Source of the DNA: Methylobacterium sp. E-065
GTDB lineage: Bacteria; Pseudomonadota; Alphaproteobacteria; Rhizobiales; Beijerinckiaceae
Reading direction: 5' to 3'
Length of the DNA stretch: 64,000 nt
Assembly: GCF_022829605.1 (NCBI RefSeq)
Contig: NZ_JAKSYD010000026.1
Span: forward strand, 17,246-81,245
The position numbers were made by a program, and so were the translations under genes. A model generated the notes under the pieces. That model searched no databases. It was not told the origin of the DNA and worked only from the letters and a program-made list of their open reading frames with translations. How positions within the stretch are numbered: position 1 is the first letter of the stretch; every line of letters starts with the position of its first letter. Positions 53,201 through 62,092 of the stretch are shown here, piece after piece.

Positions 53201-55053
53201 TGGCCCCGATGCCCCTCACGATGTCCGTCCGCCCGCGCGTTTCACCCTCTCCGGTACCGAGGATCCCCGATATGGCCCCGCCCGCCCGAACCGGACGTCG
53301 CTGGAGCTGCCTGGCCGCCGCGACCGCGCTCGGTCTCGCCGCCGCCACCGCCGTGCACGCGGCCGCGCCGGGCCTGACGGTCCAGGCCGCCGCCGCGCGC
53401 AGCAGTGCCGTAACCGGGCAGCGGATCGCGCTGCTGATCGTGCCGCAAGCCTCGTCCTCCGGCGGCCGGGCGGCGACGGCCAGCGCCGACGAGGAGGCCT
53501 ATCGCAAGCGCCTGCGCGACATCGGCTTCGAGGTGTGGACGGTCGGGCCGGCCGACCGACCGCAGCTGGATCGCGGATTGCGCGAATCTGTCGGCCGCCT
53601 GCCGGAGGACGCCCAGGTGGCGGTCTTCGCCCTCGGGCCGACGATCGGCGGGGCCGACGACATCTATCTGATGCCACAGGACACCCCGTCTGATGCCGGA
53701 CAGCGCCCGGGCCTGCTCGACAGTGAGGGCGTGCGGCTGAGCGACGTGCTGCGCCGCCTCGCCCGACGCCGGACCCGCGAACTCGTCGTCGTGATCGACG
53801 AGTGTCAATCCTCGGTGGGAGGTCGTTGCGACTTCGATGCCGCGGCGGGAAGTTCCGGGGCGAGCGTCATCGGCGCCGAACGCGGCGGCCGCCGCAATGC
53901 CTCGGGCGCGCCGCTCGCGGGCCGCGCCTCGCTGCGCGATCCCATGCTTGCCGCGATGGCGCAGGAGGGCGAGACCTTCCTGCAGTCGCACGAAACCCTG
54001 AAACGGGGCCTCGCCGGCAGCGATCTGGAGGCCCGGGCGAGCGGCGCGCTCACCACGTCGTTCGCCTTCATCCCGCAGGGGTTCTTCGCGGGCCTGCAAA
54101 CCGCGTGTAACAAGATCGACCCGAATGCCGAGCCGGCCGCTTTGCGTGGGGCGAATCTTGATCCCGCGATCCGCGGCTGCGAGGCGATGACGGGGACCTA
54201 TCCCTATGCCCGTGCCTTCGAGGACCGGCTCCAGGCGGGGCGGGAGCAGCGGGCCTATCAGCGGGCGGTCGCTTCCTGCGACGATCCCGCGGTCACTGCG
54301 AGCTACAGCGCGTCCTATCCGGCGGGGCGCTTCCGCGCCCTGGTCGACACCTTCGCGGTCGAATGCGGCCGCAACCGGGATCGCCAGGACGAGGCTCGAC
54401 GCCAGCAGGCGGACGAAACCCGGCGTCAGGAGGAGGACAGGCGGAGACGGCAGGACGAGATGGATCGGCAATGGGCGGACGCCCGACGTCAGCGCGAGCA
54501 GGACGAGCAGCGTCGTGCGGAGGAGGAGCGGCGCCAGCGTGAGCTGCAGCAACGCACCACGGTCGGAAGCGCCTCCGGCTGGACGCTGAACTACTCGACC
54601 AACCTGCTCGAAGTCTCCCCGCTGGCCAACGACCAATTCGATCCGCAGAAGCAGACCTACACGACGATCTGGCGCTCGCGGCAGCACGGCGAGCAGGTGG
54701 TGATGTACGTACAGGTCAGCCCGAACGAGCGTTGCGGGAGCGCGCAACAGTTCATCACGGAGCAGATCCGGCCGAGACGGAGTCAGATCAGCCGCGCGCA
54801 GGAGGTCAATACGTCGCCGGTTCGCGCCGGGTTCGTGCTCGAAGGCCGCGGCACGGCTGTCTCTCAGGGCAGCTTCGATGACAGAAGCTTCTACGATTTC
54901 GCGACCATACGGCGCGACGACCGCAGCACGATCACGAATATCGGAGGACGTTTCCCAGCCGAGTTCAGCGACTTGTACCGTGCCGAACTACTCCGCATGA
55001 TGAACTCGATGCAATTGCCCAGCCGAGACGTCTTCAACAATCGCTGTGGCTGA
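53200..55053 (+). CDS. Periplasmic caspase-fold (C14-like) protein lacking the catalytic His, with coiled coil
   Basis: A 617-residue protein from the ATG overlapping the previous stop; an ATG at 53272 placed before the signal peptide (RRWSCLAAATALGLAAATAV) is the alternative. Residues 70-210 follow the caspase/peptidase C14 layout: RIALLIVPQ strand, YRKRLRDIGFEVWTV, VAVFALGPTIGGADDIYLMP and ELVVVIDECQSS. Cys202 is kept, but the His-Gly of the usual A-G-H-G is replaced by Gly-Pro (residues 146-147), so classical activity is doubtful. Residues 395-450 are a highly charged coiled coil (Arg/Glu/Asp/Gln). The C domain (residues 460-610) is of unknown family and has a Cys pair. Confidence 0.75.
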   Translation: MAPMPLTMSVRPRVSPSPVPRIPDMAPPARTGRRWSCLAAATALGLAAATAVHAAAPGLTVQAAAARSSAVTGQRIALLIVPQASSSGGRAATASADEEAYRKRLRDIGFEVWTVGPADRPQLDRGLRESVGRLPEDAQVAVFALGPTIGGADDIYLMPQDTPSDAGQRPGLLDSEGVRLSDVLRRLARRRTRELVVVIDECQSSVGGRCDFDAAAGSSGASVIGAERGGRRNASGAPLAGRASLRDPMLAAMAQEGETFLQSHETLKRGLAGSDLEARASGALTTSFAFIPQGFFAGLQTACNKIDPNAEPAALRGANLDPAIRGCEAMTGTYPYARAFEDRLQAGREQRAYQRAVASCDDPAVTASYSASYPAGRFRALVDTFAVECGRNRDRQDEARRQQADETRRQEEDRRRRQDEMDRQWADARRQREQDEQRRAEEERRQRELQQRTTVGSASGWTLNYSTNLLEVSPLANDQFDPQKQTYTTIWRSRQHGEQVVMYVQVSPNERCGSAQQFITEQIRPRRSQISRAQEVNTSPVRAGFVLEGRGTAVSQGSFDDRSFYDFATIRRDDRSTITNIGGRFPAEFSDLYRAELLRMMNSMQLPSRDVFNNRCG

Positions 55054-55097
55054 GCGCGATGAGCCCTCCAAGGAACCGGAAGCAGGACTGATCGATC

Positions 55098-55685
55098 ATG
55101 CGCGCGCCGTTCCTCGCCTTCACCGTTTGTGCACAGGCGGGCCTGATCGCGGCGGTGGCGCTCGCCAACTCCTCCGCTCTGGCAGATGCCGCCCAGGACT
55201 GCCGGTCCGGGAGCCCGGAGATGCGCGTGACCGGATGCAGCCGGCTTCTGGCCGAGGCCCGGACACCGCGACAGCGCGCGATCGCACTCGATGGACGGTG
55301 CTGGGCAAACACTGATCGAGGTGCTTATGCCGACGCCCTAACGGATTGCAACACCGCCATTCGGGCAGACGATCAGTACCCATACGCCTTTCACAATCGC
55401 GGGGTCGCATATGCTGGCCTACAGAATCCGACTGCAGCGATCGCAGACTTCAACCGCGCATTGGCGATGCGGCCTAATTTCTCGAATACGCTCCTCAACA
55501 GAGCAAAAGCCAACATCACCCTCGGAAACACGCAGGCATCCATTCGAGACTACGAAGAAGTTCTTCGTCTTAAGCCTGACAATGAAGAAGCCAAGACCGC
55601 CCTCAACTTACTCCGCGGATCTGTGGGAACATCGCCGCCGGTAAACGCGGCAAATTCCCTTTGTGGTAGTGTTGCGTGCAATTAG
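55098..55685 (+). CDS. Secreted TPR-repeat protein
   Basis: A 195-residue protein with a signal peptide (residues 1-30, cleavage after ALA). Three TPR units are visible: DRGAYADALTDCNTAIRADD, YPYAFHNRGVAYAGLQNPTA with IADFNRALAMRPNF, and TLGNTQASIRDYEEVLRLKP. Cysteines at the N and C ends may form disulfides. It is 45 bases after the caspase-like gene and is the last gene of the run. Codon use becomes less GC-rich toward its 3' end. Likely a periplasmic scaffold. Confidence 0.82.
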   Translation: MRAPFLAFTVCAQAGLIAAVALANSSALADAAQDCRSGSPEMRVTGCSRLLAEARTPRQRAIALDGRCWANTDRGAYADALTDCNTAIRADDQYPYAFHNRGVAYAGLQNPTAAIADFNRALAMRPNFSNTLLNRAKANITLGNTQASIRDYEEVLRLKPDNEEAKTALNLLRGSVGTSPPVNAANSLCGSVACN

Positions 55686-56708
55686 TTCCTACGCTCGAAA
55701 TTTCGGCCAATCGAGTTCAGTCTCTGAAAGAACGTCCTTTTCAACAGGCGCTGAATTCTTGGAGGACAATCGAACCGCTCGCATGCAGGATTTGTGTCTC
55801 GCGATCAAGAAAGGTTTGACGGACTATCGCCGGCGATGCCTAGTCCATCATAAGCATAGAACGATGACGTTACGCCTGCCAACGATCTGGGGCGTATGCG
55901 ATTGAATGCACGGTTGATGTCTGCTTTGAGGCCATTGCCGAATAAGTATGAACGGCGGGATCGTGCGCAAAGCCGAAGGTCCGATCCGACGCTCGCTGAT
56001 GATCTCTCATGACGTAATCTGGCCGAATGCGGAACGAATGCTTCAGGTCGATCTTATCCGGGAAGCGGACCATCCCATGAATGAAAGACTTCGTGGGACA
56101 TCGCCATGAAGCGACCACGCTCTCTCGATGAAAAGGAAATGCGGCTCGCCCTCCATCACGTTACGGCGTCACATTTCGTGAGGGCGATGCGAAAGCAGTG
56201 GCCTACCGGGCTGAGGACAAGTCGCTGCGCTTCGGAGCAGCCCCGGTGAAAGCGTGGGCGTGCGCATCAATGCCGCGCTTCTCCAACGCTGACCCGCGGC
56301 TGCCGGCTCGATCGAGCCGGCGGTCCTAATTCCGTTCGACCCGTCGTCGGCCGTGACCGGGACGATCAGACCGGACCTTCAGGACTTGGACACCCTCGCT
56401 CACCGCGAAGATACTTCGCTGGACCGTCGGCCACCGTGCGGGGCAAACGGATAGCGATGCTCAGCTGACCTTTTGCGAAACAACGATGCGGCACGTGTGT
56501 GCTCGGTTATTAATCCGCGCCCTTCGCGGATCGGCGAAAATTCTGTCGCAGATTGCCTCCGCGACAGGAAACCGTGAACACTCCGTATTGATCATCTAAG
56601 ACGTATTGGCTTTGCAGCTTGACGGCTCGTCCTGTTTCGAAGAGATCCTCATCGCATAGTGCCACGACGAAGGGCACGCGGCGCAAACGCTCGTTGGGAG
56701 AGGAAACG
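55686..56708. other. Intergenic region without a supported gene
   Basis: About 1.02 kb between the Srf-type locus and the Liv operon. Short frames on both strands lack ribosome sites and family patterns. The composition changes between moderate and high GC several times, as in decayed accessory DNA. The promoter of the binding-protein gene at 56709 should lie in the last 200 bases. Confidence 0.4.
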
Positions 56709-57920
56709 ATGGTCTTCGCAGGTCGCACGGCTGCCGCCGTGCTCTTGTTCACGCTCACAGCGGCGCCAGCGCACGCTGCAGACCCCATCAAGATCGGGCT
56801 GAGCGGCCCATATACCGGGGGCTCGTCTTCGATGGGCGTCTCGATGCGCGACGGCGCCAAGCTCGCGGCCGCCGAGATCAACAAGGCCGGCGGCGTGCTC
56901 GGCCGCCCGATCCAGCTGATCGAGCGCGACGACGAGGCCAAGAACGAGGTCGGCGCCCAGGTCGCGCAGGAGTTGATCAACAAGGAGAAGGTCGTCGCGA
57001 GCGTCGGCTTCATCAACACCGGTGTGGCGCTGGCCGCCCAGCGCTTCTACCAGGAGGCCGAGATCCCGGTCTTCAACAACGTCGCCACCGGGACGATCAT
57101 CACCAACCAGTTCAAGGAGCCGGACTACGAGGCGAATTACGTCTTCCGGAACTCCGCCTACGACGTGCTCCAGGCCGGCCTGATGGTCGACGAGGCCCTG
57201 GCCCAGGGCCACAAGAAGATCGCGATCCTCGCCGACTCGACCAATTACGGCCAGCTCGGGCGTGAGGACATCGAGAAGTACCTCGCCACCAAGAACGTGA
57301 AGCCGGTGGTGGTCGAGAAGTTCAACATCAAGGACGTCGACATGACGGCCCAGCTGCTCAAGGCGCAGCAGGCCGGCGCCGAGGTGATCCTCGCCTATGG
57401 GATCGGACCGGAACTGGCCCAGATCACAAACGGCATGGCCAAGCTCGGCTGGAGGGTGCCGATGATCACCAGCTGGCCGTCCTCGATGCAAAGCTTCATC
57501 GATATCGCGGGCGCGAACGGTAACGGCGTGGTCATGCCGCAGACCTTCATCGAGGATCAGACCCTGCCGAAGCGCAAGGCGTTCCTGGAGAACTACTACA
57601 AGACCTACGGCGTCACGAAGATCCCGACCCCCGTGGCCGGCGCCCAGGCCTACGACTCGATCTACCTCCTCGCGGCGGCGATCAAGCAGGCCGGCAGCAC
57701 CGACGGCGTGAAGATCCGCACGGCGCTCGAGAACCTGAACGAGAAGGTCGAGGGCGTCGTCACCACCTACGAGAAGCCGTTCACCGCCAAGGACCACAAC
57801 GCGATCTCGCGCAACATGGTCGTGTTCGGGAAGGTGCAGGACGGCAAGATCGTCTACGCCAAGGACGAGGATGCCAAGAACGCCGGCGTGGTCCGCGTCA
57901 AGGAGAAGTCCTCCAACTGA
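56709..57920 (+). CDS. livK: Branched-chain-type ABC transporter substrate-binding protein
   Basis: A 403-residue type I binding protein. Signal peptide at residues 1-22 (AAAVLLFTLTAAPAHA). Family pattern: DPIKIGLSGPYTGGSSSMGV, REGAKLAA-type DGAKLAAAEINKAGGVLGRP, IQLIERDDEAKNEVGAQVAQ and KKIAILADSTNYGQLGREDI. GGGAGAGGAAA precedes ATG 56709, which fixes the start. Ligands of this family include branched-chain amino acids, amides, urea and aromatic acids; which one applies cannot be told. Confidence 0.9.
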   Translation: MVFAGRTAAAVLLFTLTAAPAHAADPIKIGLSGPYTGGSSSMGVSMRDGAKLAAAEINKAGGVLGRPIQLIERDDEAKNEVGAQVAQELINKEKVVASVGFINTGVALAAQRFYQEAEIPVFNNVATGTIITNQFKEPDYEANYVFRNSAYDVLQAGLMVDEALAQGHKKIAILADSTNYGQLGREDIEKYLATKNVKPVVVEKFNIKDVDMTAQLLKAQQAGAEVILAYGIGPELAQITNGMAKLGWRVPMITSWPSSMQSFIDIAGANGNGVVMPQTFIEDQTLPKRKAFLENYYKTYGVTKIPTPVAGAQAYDSIYLLAAAIKQAGSTDGVKIRTALENLNEKVEGVVTTYEKPFTAKDHNAISRNMVVFGKVQDGKIVYAKDEDAKNAGVVRVKEKSSN

Positions 57921-57926
57921 GGTCCC

Positions 57927-57956
57927 GACGGCCGCGCCCGAGCGGGCGCTGCCGTC
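57927..57956 (+). terminator. Hairpin between livK and livH
   Basis: GACGGCCGCGCCCG and CGGGCGCTGCCGTC form a 14-pair stem with one mismatch and a very small loop, six bases after the livK stop, followed by GCTTTCG. Such stems in binding-protein operons stabilise the upstream mRNA or attenuate the downstream genes, giving excess binding protein. Confidence 0.6.
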
Positions 57957-58064
57957 GCTTTCGAACCCGGCGCCGTCTCAAGGGCTGCCCGCACGACACG
58001 CAGCTATCCTTCCCCGCGCGGCCCTGGCCGTGCGCCCGGACGTCCCTCCGACGACAGTTGACCC

Positions 58065-58937
58065 ATGGCCATCCTGCTTCAGCTCATCGCCTCAGGCGTC
58101 GCGGTCGGCATGATCTACGCCGCCATCGCGTTCGGCTATCAGCTCACCTTCGCGACCTCGAAGACGCTCAACTTCGGCCAGGGCGAAGCGCTTGCGCTCG
58201 GGGCGCTGTTCGGCCTGACCCTGGTGCCGTTCATCGGCTACTGGATGATGATCCCGCTTGTCCTGGTCTTCGGCTTCGCCCTTGGGGCGGTGGTCGAGCG
58301 CCTCGGCGTGCGTCCGGCCGTGAAGATCAAGTCCGAGTACGGGTGGATCATGGCCACCATCGCGCTCGGCATCATCTTCAAGAACGTCGCCGAGAACGTC
58401 TGGGGCCGCGACGATCTGAAGTTCCCCTCCCCGCTGCCCGAGACCGCCCTCCAGGTCGGCGGCGTGCGCATCCTGCCGATGGAACTTCTGATCGTCGCGG
58501 GCGCGCTGCTGATGATGCTGGCGGTGGAAATCTTCAATCGCAAGTCGATCTGGGGCAAGGCGGTCGTCGCCACCTCCAACGACATCGACGCCGCCGGCCT
58601 GATGGGCATCAACACCCAGAAGGTGATTACCCTGTCATATTCGATCAGCGCCATGACGGCCGCCTTCGCGGGCGTCCTGGTGGCGCCCGTGACGCTCACC
58701 GGGGCCACGATGGGCTCCGTGCTGGCGCTGAAGGCCTTCGCGGTGGCGATCATTGGCGGCCTCGAATCCGGCCTCGGCGTCATTGTCGGCGGCCTGATCC
58801 TCGGCGTCGCGGAGACGCTGACCGGCTTCTACATCTCGACCGGCTACAAGGATGTGCCGGGCCTGATCCTGCTCCTCGTCGTCCTCTCCATCCGCCCGGT
58901 CGGCCTGTTCGGCAAGGCCGTCATCAAGAAGGTCTGA
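58065..58937 (+). CDS. livH: Branched-chain-type ABC transporter permease LivH
   Basis: A 290-residue LivH-type permease with about eight helices. Markers: LLQLIASGVAVGMIYAAIAF, TLNFGQGEALALGALFGLT, the conserved S-Y-S-I-S segment (SYSISAMTAAFAGVLVAP) and AFAVAIIGGLESGLGVIVGG. It lies 144 bases after livK, with the hairpin between them, and pairs with the LivM half of the next gene product. Confidence 0.92.
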   Translation: MAILLQLIASGVAVGMIYAAIAFGYQLTFATSKTLNFGQGEALALGALFGLTLVPFIGYWMMIPLVLVFGFALGAVVERLGVRPAVKIKSEYGWIMATIALGIIFKNVAENVWGRDDLKFPSPLPETALQVGGVRILPMELLIVAGALLMMLAVEIFNRKSIWGKAVVATSNDIDAAGLMGINTQKVITLSYSISAMTAAFAGVLVAPVTLTGATMGSVLALKAFAVAIIGGLESGLGVIVGGLILGVAETLTGFYISTGYKDVPGLILLLVVLSIRPVGLFGKAVIKKV

Positions 58938-58975
58938 CCGTGACCGCCCGCGCAACTCTCACGGCAGCCTGAGCC

Positions 58976-61024
58976 ATGGCGCAGACCCTCGCCCCCGCCG
59001 GAATCCCCGCACCGGCCTCCGCCCCGAGCCTGTCCCGTTACATGGGCGTGCTCGGTGCTGTGCTGCTGGTCGTCGGCCTCGCCGCCTTCCCGCACGTGGT
59101 CACAAGCTCGTACTACATCCATCTCATGGTGGTGATCGCCATCTACGCGATCCTGATCCTCGGGCTCGACATTGTGGTGGGCTATACCGGGCAGGTGAGC
59201 CTCGGCCATGCCGGCCTGTTCGGGGTTGGCGCCTACGCGGCGGCGGTGCTGTTCCTGCACTTCAAGCTCGGGATCTGGTGGGGCATCCTGGCCGGAATCG
59301 GCGTGACCTCGGCCTTCGGCGTGCTGCTGGCCGTACCGGCGCTGCGGGTGACCGGCCCCTACCTCGCCATGGTGACGCTGGCCTTCGGCACGATCGTCCA
59401 GATCTTCATCAACGAGCTGACGCCGCTGACCAACGGCCCGCTCGGCATCACCCTGCCGCCGGCCCGCATCCTCGACTTCTCGCTCCTCGGCCTCCAGGCC
59501 CCCTGGGGCGCGGCTGGGCGCAAGCTCGAATTCTACTACCTCGTCTGCGCCGCGCTGCTGGTGACCATCCTGGTCGTCAACCGGGTGGTGCGCTCGCCCT
59601 ACGGCCGCGCCTTCGAGGCGCTGCGGGATTCGCCGATCGCCTGCGACTGCATGGGCGTCAGCGTCTACCGCTACAAGGTCTATGCCTTCGTGATTTCGGC
59701 GGCGCTGGCGGGCCTCGCCGGCGCGCTGTTCGCGTGGTCGGAGCGCTATGTGGCGCCGAACTCCTACGGGTTCGAGCTCACCGTGCTGTTCCTCCTCGCC
59801 GTCACGATGGGTGGCCGCAAGTCGCGGGCGGGGCCGATCATCGGCTCGGCGATCATCGTGATGATGCCGAACGTGCTGGCCGATATCGGGCTGGTGCGGA
59901 TCATGGCGGGGATCATTGCGCTCGCCGCCCTGGCGGTGGGCGGCCTCGCCATCCTGCGCCGCCGGGAGGATCGGTACGCCCTGCTGATCCCGGTCGGGCT
60001 CTGCCTCGCCTTCTTCCCCGCGACCCTGCTGCTCGAATCCGTCACCGACTACCGCCTGACGGTGTTCGGGCTGATGATCCTGTTCGTGGTGTATTACCTC
60101 CCGGACGGGATCGTCGGCTTCTTCCGCGAGAAGATCCCGGCGCTGCGGCCGGCCCACACCGCCGAGGGCAAGAGCCTCCACGCCGAGGGCGCGGCGCTCA
60201 GCGTCCAAAGCGGCGACAGGGGCGCCGACCCGCTGCTGACGGTCGATCAGGCCCTGATGCAGTTCGGCGGCCTCAAGGCCCTGGCCGGCGTCGACCTCAC
60301 GGTGCGGCCGGGCACGATCCACGGGCTGATCGGCCCCAACGGATCCGGCAAGAGCACGATGATGAACGTGCTCACCGGCATCTACCGGCCGACGAGCGGC
60401 AGCGTCACCCTGGCCCGCGGCCAGGGCACGAAGCGCCTCGACGGGCGCACGCCTTCCGAGATCGCCGCCGCCGGAATCGCCCGCACCTTCCAGAACGTCC
60501 AACTCTTCCGGGAGATGACCGCGCTGGAGAACGTGCTGGTCGGCCTGCATCACAGCTTCCGCGGCACCCTGTTCGACGCGATCCTCGGCACGCCGCGCCG
60601 CCGCCGGGAGGAGCGTGAGCAGCGCGCCCGCGCCATGGCGATCCTCGATTTCGTGGGCTTGAGCGCCCTCGCCCAGGTGGAGGCCCGCAACCTGCCCTAC
60701 GGCAAGCAGCGGCTTCTTGAGATCGGGCGGGCGCTCGCCCTCGACCCGGTCTTGCTCCTCCTCGACGAGCCCGCCGCGGGCCTCACCGCCCCCGACATTG
60801 CCGAGCTGACCGCGATCATCCGCAAGATCCGGGATGCCGGCATCACGGTGATCCTGATCGAGCACCACATGGACGTGGTCATGGGCCTGTGCGACCGCGT
60901 CAGCGTCCTCGATTTCGGCCACAAGATCGCCGAGGGCAGCGCCCGCGAGGTCCAGGCGGACCCGAAGGTGGTGGAGGCCTATCTCGGGAGCCCAGTCGCC
61001 GACGAGGAGATGACCCATGCTTGA
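58976..61024 (+). CDS. livMG: Fused LivM permease / LivG ATPase
   Basis: A 682-residue fusion. Residues 15-395 are LivM: YAILILGLDIVVGYTGQVSL, GHAGLFGVGAYAAAVLFLHF, SPYGRAFEALRDSPIACDCM and TVLFLLAVTMGGRKSRAGPI. A linker near residues 390-420 leads to the LivG ATPase: Walker A at 453-460 (LIGPNGSGKSTMMNVLTG), TFQNVQLFREMTALENVLVG, signature NLPYGKQRLLEIGRALALDP, Walker B LLLLDEPAAGLTAPDIAELT and switch LIEHHMDVVMGLCDRVSVL. In most operons these are two genes. The stop overlaps livF by eight bases. Confidence 0.92.
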   Translation: MAQTLAPAGIPAPASAPSLSRYMGVLGAVLLVVGLAAFPHVVTSSYYIHLMVVIAIYAILILGLDIVVGYTGQVSLGHAGLFGVGAYAAAVLFLHFKLGIWWGILAGIGVTSAFGVLLAVPALRVTGPYLAMVTLAFGTIVQIFINELTPLTNGPLGITLPPARILDFSLLGLQAPWGAAGRKLEFYYLVCAALLVTILVVNRVVRSPYGRAFEALRDSPIACDCMGVSVYRYKVYAFVISAALAGLAGALFAWSERYVAPNSYGFELTVLFLLAVTMGGRKSRAGPIIGSAIIVMMPNVLADIGLVRIMAGIIALAALAVGGLAILRRREDRYALLIPVGLCLAFFPATLLLESVTDYRLTVFGLMILFVVYYLPDGIVGFFREKIPALRPAHTAEGKSLHAEGAALSVQSGDRGADPLLTVDQALMQFGGLKALAGVDLTVRPGTIHGLIGPNGSGKSTMMNVLTGIYRPTSGSVTLARGQGTKRLDGRTPSEIAAAGIARTFQNVQLFREMTALENVLVGLHHSFRGTLFDAILGTPRRRREEREQRARAMAILDFVGLSALAQVEARNLPYGKQRLLEIGRALALDPVLLLLDEPAAGLTAPDIAELTAIIRKIRDAGITVILIEHHMDVVMGLCDRVSVLDFGHKIAEGSAREVQADPKVVEAYLGSPVADEEMTHA

Positions 61025-61739
61025 AGTCACGGGTCTGTCGGCCGGCTACGGCCAGGTCGAGGTTCTGCACGGTCTCGACTTCCAAGTCCCGAAGGGTCAG
61101 GTCGTCGCGCTGATCGGCTCGAACGGAGCCGGCAAGACCACCACGATGCGAGCCCTGTCGGGCATGATCCGCCCACGGGCCGGCTCGATCCGCCTGAACG
61201 GGCACGAGATCGGCGGCCTCGAAAGTCACGACGTCGCCCGCTTCGGCCTCGCGCACTCACCGGAAGGGCGGCGCGTATTCGCGACGCTTTCGGTGGAGGA
61301 CAATCTCACGCTCGGCGCCTTTCCGCGGCTGACCGGCTCGCGTCCGAAGGGCGACGTCGCAGCCGACCGCGAGCGGGCCTTCGAGATGTTCCCCCGCCTG
61401 AAGGAGCGGCGCGCGCAGCTCGCCGGCACCCTGTCGGGTGGCGAGCAGCAGATGCTGGCGATGGGCCGGGCCCTGATGCTGCGGCCGGAGATCCTGCTGC
61501 TCGACGAGCCCTCGATGGGGCTCGCCCCCAAACTGGTGGAGGAGGTCTTCCGGATCATCCGGCTGCTCAAGGCCGAGCAGGTTACGATGCTGCTGGTCGA
61601 GCAGTTCGCCATGGCGGCGCTCGGGGTCGCTGATCATGCCTACGTGCTGGAGAACGGCCGCATCCGCTTCCAGGGCCCGGCGCAGCAGATGCGCAACGAT
61701 CCGGCCGTGCGAGCGGCCTATCTCGGCGGCACGCATTGA
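61017..61739 (+). CDS. livF: Branched-chain-type ABC transporter ATP-binding protein LivF
   Basis: A 240-residue LivF. Walker A LIGSNGAGKTTTMRALSGMI, GLAHSPEGRRVFATLSVEDN, signature GTLSGGEQQMLAMGRALMLR, Walker B ILLLDEPSMGLAPKLVEEVF and switch LLVEQFAMAALGVADHAYVL all match the family. It pairs with the LivG half of the upstream fusion as the second nucleotide-binding domain. Confidence 0.93.
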   Translation: MLEVTGLSAGYGQVEVLHGLDFQVPKGQVVALIGSNGAGKTTTMRALSGMIRPRAGSIRLNGHEIGGLESHDVARFGLAHSPEGRRVFATLSVEDNLTLGAFPRLTGSRPKGDVAADRERAFEMFPRLKERRAQLAGTLSGGEQQMLAMGRALMLRPEILLLDEPSMGLAPKLVEEVFRIIRLLKAEQVTMLLVEQFAMAALGVADHAYVLENGRIRFQGPAQQMRNDPAVRAAYLGGTH

Positions 61740-62092
61740 AGCGCTCTCTGCCGACGTAGAAACCGGTTTGGCGCAAGAGGCGGTTTTACAACCGACGCTG
61801 CGTGGATCGGGCTTGGTGGTCTACGATCGAGACTTCGAGCTCCACGATGGCGATTGTTACGTTAGGCGAGCCTAGCTCAGCGCATCATCCACGCTCCGGT
61901 CGGAAGCCGGTCCGGGCCGCCTATGCCTCGGCGCCGCGGTCGCCCATGCGTGCGACGAAGCGGCTCTGGAGCCCGCTGAGGTTTCGTCCGCCGGTCGCTA
62001 CAATCGCCCCGCATGCACCGCACGCACCTTGACGGTCGCTTAACCATTCGCCCGTCCAACGCTGCCTAGGATGATCCGGCTCGGGGGAACGG
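61740..62092. other. Intergenic stretch with weak terminator-like repeats
   Basis: These 353 bases follow livF. AAACCG at 61760-61765 pairs with CGGTTT at 61781-61786, and CGGTT/AACCG overlap it at 61781-61794, a possible weak terminator for the Liv operon. No gene was recognised; the last 60 bases must contain the promoter of the hydrolase gene. Confidence 0.35.

Noticed and set aside
55870..56118. 82-codon minus-strand frame after the TPR gene
   Set aside because: No ribosome site or family resemblance; composition like the surrounding non-coding DNA.
58844..61030. 728-codon antisense frame opposite livMG
   Set aside because: Antisense shadow with His/Asp/Glu-rich composition typical of reversed high-GC genes.
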